From Prochlorococcus sp. AG-402-B05 (GTDB lineage Bacteria; Cyanobacteriota; Cyanobacteriia; PCC-6307; Cyanobiaceae), in assembly GCA_003279635.1 (NCBI GenBank), contig QCHK01000001.1, positions 102,335 to 166,334 on the forward strand: DNA of 64,000 bases, read 5' to 3'. The first letter of the stretch is position 1. Each line of letters begins with the position of its first letter. The notes below the pieces were generated by a model that saw only the letters and a program-made list of their open reading frames with translations, was not told where the DNA came from and searched no databases. Position numbers and translations under genes: made by a program. Below are positions 27,547 to 35,276 of the stretch, piece by piece.

Positions 27547-28551
27547 ATGACATTCTTATCAGATCAAAAAGCTACAGAGTTGTTTAGCGTCCTCCCTGCT
27601 GATATTCAAGCCAAATTAATTCAAAGAGGAGGAAATTATGGTATTCCCGGATCTGATCTGATTAGAAAAATACCAGAGCACTTACTAAATAACTCTCAAG
27701 ATATAGAAAGCTTTCTAAGCATAAAAGATGTATCACATAAGATTGCCAGATCAAAAGGAGGCAGCCCTAATAATTTTGATAATTGGATTTTTGAAGATTC
27801 AAGTGTAAACAGAGCAAGAGGAAACTCTCCAATGAGCTTAAGTGAAGAAGTATATGCTGATATGGATAATAAACTTGATGCGTATTTAATTGATTCATTA
27901 ACTCCAGACCCTATTCTTAAAAATGCCGCAAAGATAGAAGATATAAAAACAATTATCTCTACTGAAAATTTAGAGGAAACGAATAGATTTTTTAATTCTA
28001 ATTTAGAAGAAGTAGCTTCTGCTTCCATATCAATGGGATATGTCGTAGGAAGAACAACAAGACAATCCATGAGCTTTTTAAGAGATATCGATTGGAAAAG
28101 ATTTAGGAAGGAAAGTCAATACAGAAATTGCATAGTAAATAATGCGTTAAAAAGATTTTTAGAGGATGGTTGGGAAGACTTATCAAAATCAATAGTGATG
28201 GGTTTCTTGATAGTGGGCTTCCCTCCATTACAATTTCTTCTTGTTGGGCAAGGAGTTATTGGATTGGTTACGCTTGGAGTTAGATGGCTTTTATCTAAAA
28301 ATATTTTCCCATCTAAAGTTGGTCTAGCTTTTGCAAGAATAGGAGACTCACTTGAAATAACATCAAGTTTTTTAAGGAAATGTTTTAAGTTCGCCGAGAA
28401 AATTGTTGATTCAATCGTATCTATGGTTATTAGAATTGCTAAAAGTTTTGGTGAGTATATTAAAGAAATTGCACAATCAATATACGATTGGATAATGAAC
28501 TTTATAAACCCTGATCAGCAACCTAAACTGATAAGCGTTAAAGCATATTAA
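27547..28551 (+). CDS. HNH-like protein with membrane segments
   Basis: 334 residues. Residues about 55-100 carry an HNH-nuclease-like pattern: KDVSHKIARSKGGSPNNFDN, then WIFEDSSVNRARGN. It resembles the DHI-x-P-x-SKGG...N...RG core of HNH endonucleases with Ser-His-Lys in place of Asp-His-Ile. The C-terminal third (about 218-260) has two hydrophobic segments (MGFLIVGFPPLQFLLVGQGV, then GLVTLGVRWLL) followed by amphipathic helices. A nuclease tied to a membrane domain suggests a toxin or abortive-infection effector. It is followed after 5 bases by a second gene. Function is inferred only. Confidence 0.55.
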   Translation: MTFLSDQKATELFSVLPADIQAKLIQRGGNYGIPGSDLIRKIPEHLLNNSQDIESFLSIKDVSHKIARSKGGSPNNFDNWIFEDSSVNRARGNSPMSLSEEVYADMDNKLDAYLIDSLTPDPILKNAAKIEDIKTIISTENLEETNRFFNSNLEEVASASISMGYVVGRTTRQSMSFLRDIDWKRFRKESQYRNCIVNNALKRFLEDGWEDLSKSIVMGFLIVGFPPLQFLLVGQGVIGLVTLGVRWLLSKNIFPSKVGLAFARIGDSLEITSSFLRKCFKFAEKIVDSIVSMVIRIAKSFGEYIKEIAQSIYDWIMNFINPDQQPKLISVKAY

Positions 28552-28556
28552 TTGCA

Positions 28557-29357
28557 ATGAAAAAATTCGATAACAAAGAAATAGAATCAAGGGCGGAACT
28601 ATTTATATCAGAAAGTGCAGAGAAAAAATCTAATGATAAACTAATTAATTTAGGAGCAGAAATATTAAAATCAGAAAGTAATAAATTTTTAAAAAAAAGG
28701 GGAATTACAACAGCCTTTAAAATTATTAGAAATGATATAACAATAAATAGAATGAGAGAAGCCGCCGTAAACATAGGTATTCTTAAACAATTTAATAGAT
28801 ACAAAATAAATAAAGAAATATTTGAACAAGCAACAAAATACATCAATGAAAATTCTAATAGTAATTTAAAGTATTTTTCACACCTTGATTATATGCAATG
28901 TTATTATAATTTCACAATAAATCATACCTTGGGCTTTGAATATAATATAGGTAGTCGTGAGCTTGCTGGTATTTTACTTTTGTACAGGAAATTTCATACA
29001 GATTCTCAAGAACAAACAATAAATATTCCTAAATTAACAAAAGAAATATTAACAAAAGAATACAAGAAATGTTTAAGAGGATGGGATTCTGAGAAGCAAG
29101 ACTATCTGGACTTCTCAGTTTTTCAAATCAGTAATAATTTAATAGATAAGAGTCTTGATCAATATTTTTATCTCTATAAAGAAGATTATCCAATTTGTTA
29201 TAATGGATTTTTATTATATCAATTATTCAGCAGACATCCATATCCAGATGAACTCAATCAAAAAAATATAGATTTAATAGTAAAAGATTTAATCACCAGC
29301 GCAGTATCAAAAGATCATTTAACAATTATTACTAACTTTTTACCAAGAAGAAATTAG
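28557..29357 (+). CDS. Unknown partner of the HNH-like protein
   Basis: 266 residues, mostly helical, Asn/Lys/Ile-rich, without signal peptide or clear membrane segment. Segments of note are HLDYMQCYYNFTINHTLGFE and FSRHPYPDELNQKNIDL. No motif I recognise. It lies 5 bases behind the HNH-like gene, so the two are surely co-transcribed; it could be an immunity or sensor component. It converges with the integrase, whose stop lies 48 bases away. Confidence 0.55.
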   Translation: MKKFDNKEIESRAELFISESAEKKSNDKLINLGAEILKSESNKFLKKRGITTAFKIIRNDITINRMREAAVNIGILKQFNRYKINKEIFEQATKYINENSNSNLKYFSHLDYMQCYYNFTINHTLGFEYNIGSRELAGILLLYRKFHTDSQEQTINIPKLTKEILTKEYKKCLRGWDSEKQDYLDFSVFQISNNLIDKSLDQYFYLYKEDYPICYNGFLLYQLFSRHPYPDELNQKNIDLIVKDLITSAVSKDHLTIITNFLPRRN

Positions 29358-29404
29358 ATTGCAAGCAAATTAATGAGGTTGTGATTTAGTACACATAGCA
29401 ATTT

Positions 29405-30691
29405 TCATACTGCCATCTGCTGACCTTTTTTGAACTTTGCAGCGGCTTCTTCAAGTCCAGCTTCATCGACCCATCTGCCGTAATGCTTCAAATGTGTTTG
29501 TGGATCGTGCCCCATAAAAGCACTCGCATCTCTAACTGTTAGAGGATTTTCTGACTCTTTATGAGCCCTCCACGCGAAGCCATGCCTCAAGGAATAAACC
29601 TTTAATCCCTGAGTTCTTTTTTCCATTGATTGCCATAACCAATAACGCTGCAAAAGTTGTCTAAGTGCATCCCCAATTTCTTTGAATTCGTCTTTTTCTT
29701 TTGCTCTTTGAATGGCTCTACTAATAGCTAATGGAAACTTGACTATCCCAGAATCATATTGAGCAATTAAGCGTTGCCCTTCATTAGGAAGCGATGGCAA
29801 ATCCATAGCAATAACTCTTCTGGGAGCTGCTTTTGGTTTATGCAAAGTTTGCATATTCCTTTTGGTTTGTCCTACATAAAGCTTCCCATCATCAACCGTT
29901 AGCTCTCCTAACTCAGACGGCCTCAGACCAAACAAACCAATAAGACCAACGCAAAGTCTTAACCCATGCTTTTCATTAGACGCAAGACCTTCTAAGAGCA
30001 TCTCTAGGTCTTGTCCTTTTACTGGGACTGTTAATGCTTCTGCGCTGGTTCTAGTAGAACTTCCAATCAAACTTCTTTTAAATTCTTTATCAGGTGGAAG
30101 CCATCTTTGAGGTGCTCCAGCTTTCTTAACTGCGAAATCTAAAAAGGCTTCTACATCACCAAGATTTCTTTTTCTGCCTTGTCCTCCAGCTGGGCAATTA
30201 TCGAAGTGCATTTCGGCAAATCTCTTCATCAGAGTTCTTCCATCTCTTGGCTTTGGATTAGCTGAAATAGTTTCTAAAACTCTTCTCATTCTTGTCTTCA
30301 AATCTCTAAGCGTTGTACCTCTGCGATCACTTCTGGACTCTAGAAAAGCTTCAATTATGTTTTCCCAGTTAGTAACGCTTGGAGCTTGATCCTTCGCGAC
30401 AGGTTCAAGCATGAACTTTGCAGCTTCTTTAAGAGATAGGTTTCTTTCATCAATAAGTCTTTTTAGATCAGCAACTGCGGTGATAATCTTGCTTTGGTTT
30501 CGGCTGGTCCAGTCATAAGGAAGGAAGACTGCTGACCGAGGATTTTTCATTCCAAGTCCATCTTGGAAACGATAAGTCACTTGGGTTTTATTCATTCCCC
30601 TTATTTCTCTGCCACGAACTGACCATCCATCTCCATTCTCGAGTTTGATGGTTTGGCGCATAATTTTGTGCCATTCTTGCCGAGATCCCAT
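29405..30691 (-). CDS. Element B tyrosine recombinase (integrase)
   Basis: 428 residues of the tycheposon/cyanophage-like integrase type. Catalytic features are Arg in LFGLRPSELGEL (about 260), His-x-x-Arg in YSLRHGFAWR (about 370), His in MGHDPQTHLKHYGRW and its Tyr nucleophile (about 407). The N-terminus holds SAM-like/core-binding parts with PRSAVFLPYDW and SDRRGTTLRDLKTRM. It reads away from the tRNA-Ala target 135 bases to its right, and its upstream region overlaps the arm repeats. It should integrate and, with an excisionase, excise element B. Nothing in it is broken. Confidence 0.93.
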   Translation of the reverse strand: MGSRQEWHKIMRQTIKLENGDGWSVRGREIRGMNKTQVTYRFQDGLGMKNPRSAVFLPYDWTSRNQSKIITAVADLKRLIDERNLSLKEAAKFMLEPVAKDQAPSVTNWENIIEAFLESRSDRRGTTLRDLKTRMRRVLETISANPKPRDGRTLMKRFAEMHFDNCPAGGQGRKRNLGDVEAFLDFAVKKAGAPQRWLPPDKEFKRSLIGSSTRTSAEALTVPVKGQDLEMLLEGLASNEKHGLRLCVGLIGLFGLRPSELGELTVDDGKLYVGQTKRNMQTLHKPKAAPRRVIAMDLPSLPNEGQRLIAQYDSGIVKFPLAISRAIQRAKEKDEFKEIGDALRQLLQRYWLWQSMEKRTQGLKVYSLRHGFAWRAHKESENPLTVRDASAFMGHDPQTHLKHYGRWVDEAGLEEAAAKFKKGQQMAV

Positions 30692-30707
30692 GTGGTTACT
30701 AGCTCCC

Positions 30708-30731
30708 TATGGCGCATATCATGGCGCATAA
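30708..30731. repeat. Right-arm GGCGCA pair of element B
   Basis: TATGGCGCATA occurs twice, with hexamers at 30711 and 30723, a 12-bp period matching the left end (18683 and 18695). A further GGCGCA is at 30655 inside the integrase start. Located between the integrase and the tRNA, they fit recombinase arm sites and could also autoregulate the integrase promoter. Confidence 0.6.
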
Positions 30732-30826
30732 GTGCTTATTTAACCACTATCAAGTGCTATCAAGTAAACCAGCTGATTTTTCTAAATCTTCCAAACTGCT
30801 TGATATTACTGCCGTTTCACACACAT

Positions 30827-30899
30827 GGGGCCATAGCTCAGCTGGTAGAGCACCTGCATGGCATGCAGGGGGTCAGCGGTTCGAGTCCGCTTGGCTCCA
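30827..30899 (+). tRNA. tRNA-Ala(GGC), functional copy and integration target
   Basis: A full cloverleaf of 73 bases: acceptor GGGGCCA paired with TGGCTCC, D-stem GCTC/GAGC, anticodon stem CCTGC/GCAGG around loop ATGGCAT (anticodon GGC), T-arm with TTCGAGT, and discriminator A. CCA is not encoded (CAT follows). Its 5' 44 bases are duplicated at 18579. The intact gene is therefore a hybrid of a 5' half brought by element B and the resident 3' half, and its promoter must now lie in element DNA. Confidence 0.95.
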
Positions 30900-30972
30900 T
30901 TCTAAAAAGCATTGACCTTAATAGGTTTAGAACCTAGTTCTCAAAGGTCTTAAATCTCGTCTCAAATGAATT

Positions 30973-30991
30973 TAGTGCAAAATATAGTGCA
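30973..30991. repeat. TAGTGCA pair right of the tRNA
   Basis: TAGTGCA at 30973 and again at 30985, a 12-bp period, 75 bases after the tRNA. The period equals that of the GGCGCA arm pairs of element B, which lie a similar distance inside its left end. It could be an arm site of another element on this side of the tRNA. Short, so it may be chance. Confidence 0.35.
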
Positions 30992-31146
30992 TCTTTAAAT
31001 AAACAATTGTTTTAAGCTATTAATAACTATCTTTTTTTAAAACGTACTTCCTAAGCAAGCTATTACCACTATTAATCCTCCCTTTAGGATTTAGCATATT
31101 TTATTTACTTCTAAATTACAAGAAATCAACGAAGAAAAATATTTTC

Positions 31147-31791
31147 ATGATAATTTTCTTCCTCTGGACTTTCAGTATTGGTTTTGTAGCAGATTTACTT
31201 TGTAAATTTGTAGAATATCCATGGCAACGAATAGATGAAAATGATGCGCCAACGGCTGATGCAATAATCGTATTAAGCGGAGGAGGAAGACCTCAAGCTC
31301 CTGGGAAATCTAAAATTTATGAATGGGGAGATCCAGATAGATTCTTTGCTGGAATAAGTCTATTTAAAAAGGGAAAAGCTCCAAAATTATTTTTTACAGG
31401 CGGAACCACTCCTTATGGGAATGAATCGAAAGATGAAGGGACTTTGTATAAAGAACATGCTTTAAGCTTAGGGATCCCTTTTGATGCTATATCGACAACT
31501 AGTAAAGTAGTTAATACTGCACAAGAAGCTATAGAAATAAGAAAAAATTTAAATCAAATAGATTCTTCATCCGAGATACTTCTTGTGACTAGTGCTTTTC
31601 ACATGAAACGAGCAAAAAAGTTATTTGAGCGTCAGGGATTTCTTGTCTATCCTTTTCCCGTAGACTTCAAAACCTCCATAATTTCAAGATGGCAAAGCCC
31701 TTATGAATGGATACCTAATTCTAAAAGTCTTAATAAAAGCTCGAATGCCTTAAGAGAACTTTTAGGAAGAATTATTTATAGATCTTGGTAA
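31147..31791 (+). CDS. YdcF/ElyC-type DUF218 membrane protein
   Basis: 214 residues. One membrane helix (MIIFFLWTFSIGFVADLL) precedes a DUF218 domain: ADAIIVLSGGGRPQAP, RFFAGISLFKKGKAPKLFFTGG, DEGTLYKEHALSLGIP and LLVTSAFHMKRAKKLFERQG. Such proteins act in envelope polysaccharide or vancomycin-sensitivity pathways. The frame stays open for another 40 codons upstream (from 31027), encoding the usual first helix of the family (FLSKLLPLLILPLGFSIFYL), but that stretch has no ATG, GTG or TTG start. The gene may therefore be N-terminally damaged. It lies between the tRNA and a second tRNA 3' half. Confidence 0.75.
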   Translation: MIIFFLWTFSIGFVADLLCKFVEYPWQRIDENDAPTADAIIVLSGGGRPQAPGKSKIYEWGDPDRFFAGISLFKKGKAPKLFFTGGTTPYGNESKDEGTLYKEHALSLGIPFDAISTTSKVVNTAQEAIEIRKNLNQIDSSSEILLVTSAFHMKRAKKLFERQGFLVYPFPVDFKTSIISRWQSPYEWIPNSKSLNKSSNALRELLGRIIYRSW

Positions 31792-31833
31792 ATTAAACAA
31801 ATTAATTTCTCACTAAATGTCCTTCGCCATGTA

Positions 31834-31871
31834 ATGCAGGGGGGAAGCTGTTCGAGTCCGCTTGGCTCCAT
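31834..31871 (+). repeat. Second copy of the tRNA-Ala 3' half
   Basis: From ATGCAGGGGG through the T-arm to TTGGCTCCAT it repeats the 3' half of the tRNA at 30827-30899 with only a few changes, the last 20 bases identical. This is the classic mark left when an element integrates at a tRNA 3' end, so the ydcF segment (30900-31833) behaves like an islet next to the tRNA. Confidence 0.85.
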
Positions 31872-32046
31872 CAAGATATAGTCTATTTATAGCAACTGAT
31901 CTGAATGGTTTTACAGAATAACCCGATAGGGGGGGTTGGTTTTTTATTGCTAATGAAGGGTTTCTGCAACCATTTTTATTGCTACTAGGTCAATTTGGGG
32001 ATATTCTGCGATCATCTGATTAGGGCCTTTTTTTATATATGAGAAG

Positions 32047-33200
32047 AAGCTGAAAGAGAGTGTAATACGAACACTTTGGTTTCGTTGGTTTGTAAGAAAT
32101 AAGCATGGCAAAGTATTAGTTCAAGGATTTTATCTAGACATAAATAAAAAATTTAGTGATGTATTACCTATCTCTTGGGAAACAAATAAAGAACTAAATG
32201 TATTAAACAGTCCGCAACAAATTACTCAAGTAATGAATAAATTAGGCGTTAGTTTAAAAGAGGCTGCAAAGATACTTTTTCAAAAAAATGATTCTAAAAG
32301 AGTAAATATAATTATGTTAACTGGAGTAAATTAGAAGATCTTTTTAAAGAATTTACTGAAATATCTGAATCAACTTGGAAAGATAATTAGGCCCCAACTT
32401 TGCAGATAATTATCAATTTTATGCAAGGTGATTATCCGCCTGCAACAGAATAAGAATATTAGAGCTGTTTCATTAAAGATGCTAAAGGTCAATTAACTGT
32501 TTGTAAAGGCAGGCGAAGAAGAATAGATAATGCATGCAGATTTTTAGAATATGTTTTTCACTAGAAATGTCTCAATGGTCGTTGGTTTCCGCCTGCAACT
32601 GTTGAAATAAAAGCCCGACGTGCTGCTGGCAAGAAGAAAACTAAATCAGTTAATAGTGATGCAAAAGATCCAATTACTGACGAGGCGTTTTTACAATTAA
32701 TTGATAGATTTCCAGATACTGAGGCGTGTAAACGTTGGAAGCTAGCTTTTGCTATTTCAGGTGTTTAAGAGAATTACGTGCAAATGGGAATGTTGCTGTA
32801 TGTACTCAAGCAAGCAGTTGTTAATTTTATTACATCATTAATCCTAATCCACTATGCAAATAAAAGTGATGACCAAATTGGTTATGAAGCAGTCTCTGGT
32901 CAGGAAAGCATTTTTGGAACTGATAATACTATTTTTACTCTGCATTCTCTGAAAGAAAATAGGCTATCTACAAAAGTATTCTCTAGGAAGAAGGGTTTTT
33001 AGAAAAACCCGCTCTAGTTCAGGGCTAGATGCAGTGATCAAAAAAACAATGATTTGGTTTTGTAATCAATGCACTTTTGATGAACTAGCTCAAAAAGAAG
33101 ATAAGGAAGTTGAAAAAGATCAAAGAGTAAACTTTTGAATATTCTAAAAGCTGTTAATGCAGTTTTAGAAGTCATGTACGAATACAACGCAGACCAACAT
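32047..33200 (+). pseudogene. Badly decayed third tyrosine recombinase, rightward
   Basis: Fragments in shifting frames match the two integrases to the left. LPISWETNKEL with LGVSLKEAAKIL corresponds to the LPYDW...NLSLKEAAKFM region. After a frameshift, NWSKLEDLF corresponds to NWENIIEAFLES. CKGRRRRIDNACRFLEYVF corresponds to CPAGGQGRKRNLGDVEAFLDF. DEAFLQLIDRF with LAFAISG corresponds to the region before the catalytic Arg. Many stops follow and the C-terminal catalytic motifs are not recognisable. It reads away from the tRNA 3' half at 31834, in the opposite direction to the other two integrases. Confidence 0.75.
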
Positions 33201-33815
33201 AAACAATTAATAGTCTTGGAACCAATGAAGTAAGAAAAGTTATGTAGAAAAGATATTAGAAAAAGAAAGATTTAAACAAAGGTGAGTCGAAGGATTACAA
33301 CCAGATCAATAAAAATTTAAACTTTTCAAAAAAGAAGTTTTACTGAATCAACAACAGATGTTTCTTGTAGAAGTCGATTTTTAAGACTTACAGATAGATG
33401 AATAATGGTCTTTGTAGGTGAAGGTCTGGTTGTTTCTTCTGATTTTTATCATTCTTCTATTCATTCAGTGAAAGAAACGGATTTAAAGAATAAATTTATT
33501 GTTCTGCTCTTGTTATTTATTCTTTGTTGAGTTGGACTAGAAGAGATAGAAAGGAGATATGAAACGCTTACTAATCATCTTCTCGCTGGTATTGCTTTAC
33601 CTTTTTATGTTGAATCGGCTGAATATGTGAAATTCAACGTCAACCTTTATTACGCTGACGAATCATAATTTATTAATTTTAAAATTGCTTTAGATTAAAG
33701 TACTGAAAAGAGTGAACAAGAAGGAAAAGATTCCTTTTTTGCAGATTTGTACGAAGAGACTCACCACTGTTTGATAGCTTTTTGTAATTCTTTTACCCTT
33801 TTTAACCATCAATAC
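33201..33815. other. Eroded DNA without recognisable genes
   Basis: Many short frames and stops. Probably the remains of the cargo or integrase C-terminus that belonged to the decayed recombinase on its left. I see no conserved motif, RNA gene or repeat. Confidence 0.4.
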
Positions 33816-34063
33816 CTATTGCTCAGATAATAAATAACTTGTGTAGATACCAGTTTCTTCATCCTCTAGCAACTCCCTTACTTTTGCTAATTTCTTCCGC
33901 ATAGTGTGATTCACATCAAACTTGAGTGCTTTATCTCTTGCATTCTTTTCTGTCGATAATGTACCAAAAAAATTACGAGCCTTTCTAATGCCCTTAATTA
34001 GCCAACCTAACTTAGGAGTAGAAATTTTGCCCTATCGTCAGCAGTAAGTTCTTCCTATTCCAT
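33816..34063 (-). pseudogene. Small gene remnant with a frameshift
   Basis: Read leftward, one frame encodes about 65 clean codons (KLGWLIKGIRKARNFFGTLS ... TMRKKLAKVRELLEDEE ... TSYLLSEQ). Upstream, in the next frame, ELTADDRAKF would continue it. A single frameshift near 34020 would explain the break. No start is visible and no family is recognised. It ends just before the Wza-like gene. Confidence 0.4.
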
Positions 34064-34070
34064 ATAGAAA

Positions 34071-35171
34071 TCAATCAATTAATTTCCATAAAGAATATGA
34101 GGTTATTATACTTGAAAATGGGTCAGCTAATGCCCTAAGTCCTGTTGACATTTTATTAAAATTCGTTGATTTAACATTAATAATATCTCTATCTATTAAA
34201 GGTGGATTTGCTTCTTTTGAAACACCCTTTGAAAGATCAATTTTGAAATTCTTCCTTGTGGTAGAACCATTCCTATTTATTCTTATAAGCTCAATATTAT
34301 TTATATTTGCTTTCCAGTCAATTGGCCCACCTGCGATAAGAATTGCTTGGAAAAGTGGAGTGCTAGAAGCAACTTCTATTGTTCCTGGATTTGATACTTG
34401 ACCAATTACTGATACATTTATTGTTCTAGGGGATAAATTTGCTTGCGCAATTTCCATTACTTCGGCAGGCATTTTATCTGCTTTAGTTAGTTTTATGATA
34501 TCTCCATCAAATAAGAAGGGATTTTGAGCATGATTACCGTTCATTAGCAATTTCAATAAATTAAAACTTGCCTTTTTATATTTATGTGGTCCTCCTGAAA
34601 GTCTTCTTGAAATTATTACTTCTTCCAAATTTGCATTTTGTGTAACTCCGCCAGCTTTTTGAATAGCATCTACCATTGTTGGAAGTCCACTATTTGTTAA
34701 TTGAGGACCACCTTGGATTTGACTCTTTTCTTGAACGGTTAAGGAATACAGTCCTGGTCTTTCAATTTCTCCAATAATTGAAATTTTAATTGGTCTTGCT
34801 TCTTTTATGCTTAAATGCAACTCAGGGCGAAGAAATTCTTTACTGTATTTTAGCTGTATTAAAGCCGACGCTTCTTCTAAAGTTAAATAGTTTAGATTTA
34901 CACCCCCAATCAATGGGAATGGTACAGATCCATCATTTAATACCTTGTATGATCCCGTAAATTCAGGTGCATCATATATTTGCAAATCTAAAATATCACC
35001 AGGTCCAATAATGTAATTATCATTTTGTATGGATGTTTCTTTTATAGATTCGATTTTCTGTTCATTTGCCCAAGCTGAACCTACAAAAGCAGAAAAAAAC
35101 TTACTGTTATTTGTGGTTATAGCCATAAATATCATTAAAACTAAGCCTGCAGGTGATTTGTTTATCAGCAC
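34071..35171 (-). CDS. Wza-like outer-membrane polysaccharide export protein
   Basis: 366 residues. The N-terminal hydrophobic segment ends near SAWA, a signal-like site. The polysaccharide export domain has YIIGPGDILDLQIYDAPEF and DGSVPFPLIGGVNL. SLBB-type domains follow: ISIIGEIERPGLYSL and later VSVIGQVSNPGTIEV, with GGVTQNANLEEVIISR between them. It should form the channel for capsule or exopolysaccharide across the outer membrane, partnering the Wzc-like protein that is divergently encoded next door. No lipobox Cys is evident. Confidence 0.88.
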   Translation of the reverse strand: MLINKSPAGLVLMIFMAITTNNSKFFSAFVGSAWANEQKIESIKETSIQNDNYIIGPGDILDLQIYDAPEFTGSYKVLNDGSVPFPLIGGVNLNYLTLEEASALIQLKYSKEFLRPELHLSIKEARPIKISIIGEIERPGLYSLTVQEKSQIQGGPQLTNSGLPTMVDAIQKAGGVTQNANLEEVIISRRLSGGPHKYKKASFNLLKLLMNGNHAQNPFLFDGDIIKLTKADKMPAEVMEIAQANLSPRTINVSVIGQVSNPGTIEVASSTPLFQAILIAGGPIDWKANINNIELIRINRNGSTTRKNFKIDLSKGVSKEANPPLIDRDIINVKSTNFNKMSTGLRALADPFSSIITSYSLWKLID

Positions 35172-35276
35172 TAGTATATTTAATTGTTAAATAATTATCT
35201 CATTAAACCTTCTCTTTTTCAATCATGGGATCTTTTATATATTAATATTGAAAGATATAAAAACTTTTATTGTATT

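Larger units (their letters stand above)
18579..30870. mobile_element. Element B: apparently intact tycheposon-like element
   Basis: It is bounded by two copies of the tRNA-Ala 5' half (18579-18622 and 30827-30870). The right copy forms the working tRNA together with the chromosomal 3' half, so the element carries its own 5' half and restores the gene. Arm repeats GGCGCA with 12-bp period lie 60 bases inside the left end and 100 bases before the right tRNA. Contents, left to right: two small ORFs, GIY-YIG/PRTase protein, DprA-like, TPR protein, VapE-like, prim-pol, probable excisionase, a small ORF, HNH-like membrane protein, an unknown, and a tyrosine recombinase. No capsid, tail or conjugation gene is visible. 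Tycheposons are a known class of Prochlorococcus integrative elements; assigning this one is inference from the layout. Confidence 0.8.

Noticed and set aside
30653..30937. Two rightward ORFs (68 and 94 codons) across the tRNA-Ala gene
   Set aside because: They cover the integrase start, the arm repeats and the tRNA itself, and their protein sequence is just translated tRNA; no protein function is plausible.
32778..33002. 74-codon rightward ORF as an independent gene
   Set aside because: It starts inside the decayed integrase and has no protein-family features; it is a frame left open by chance in a pseudogene.
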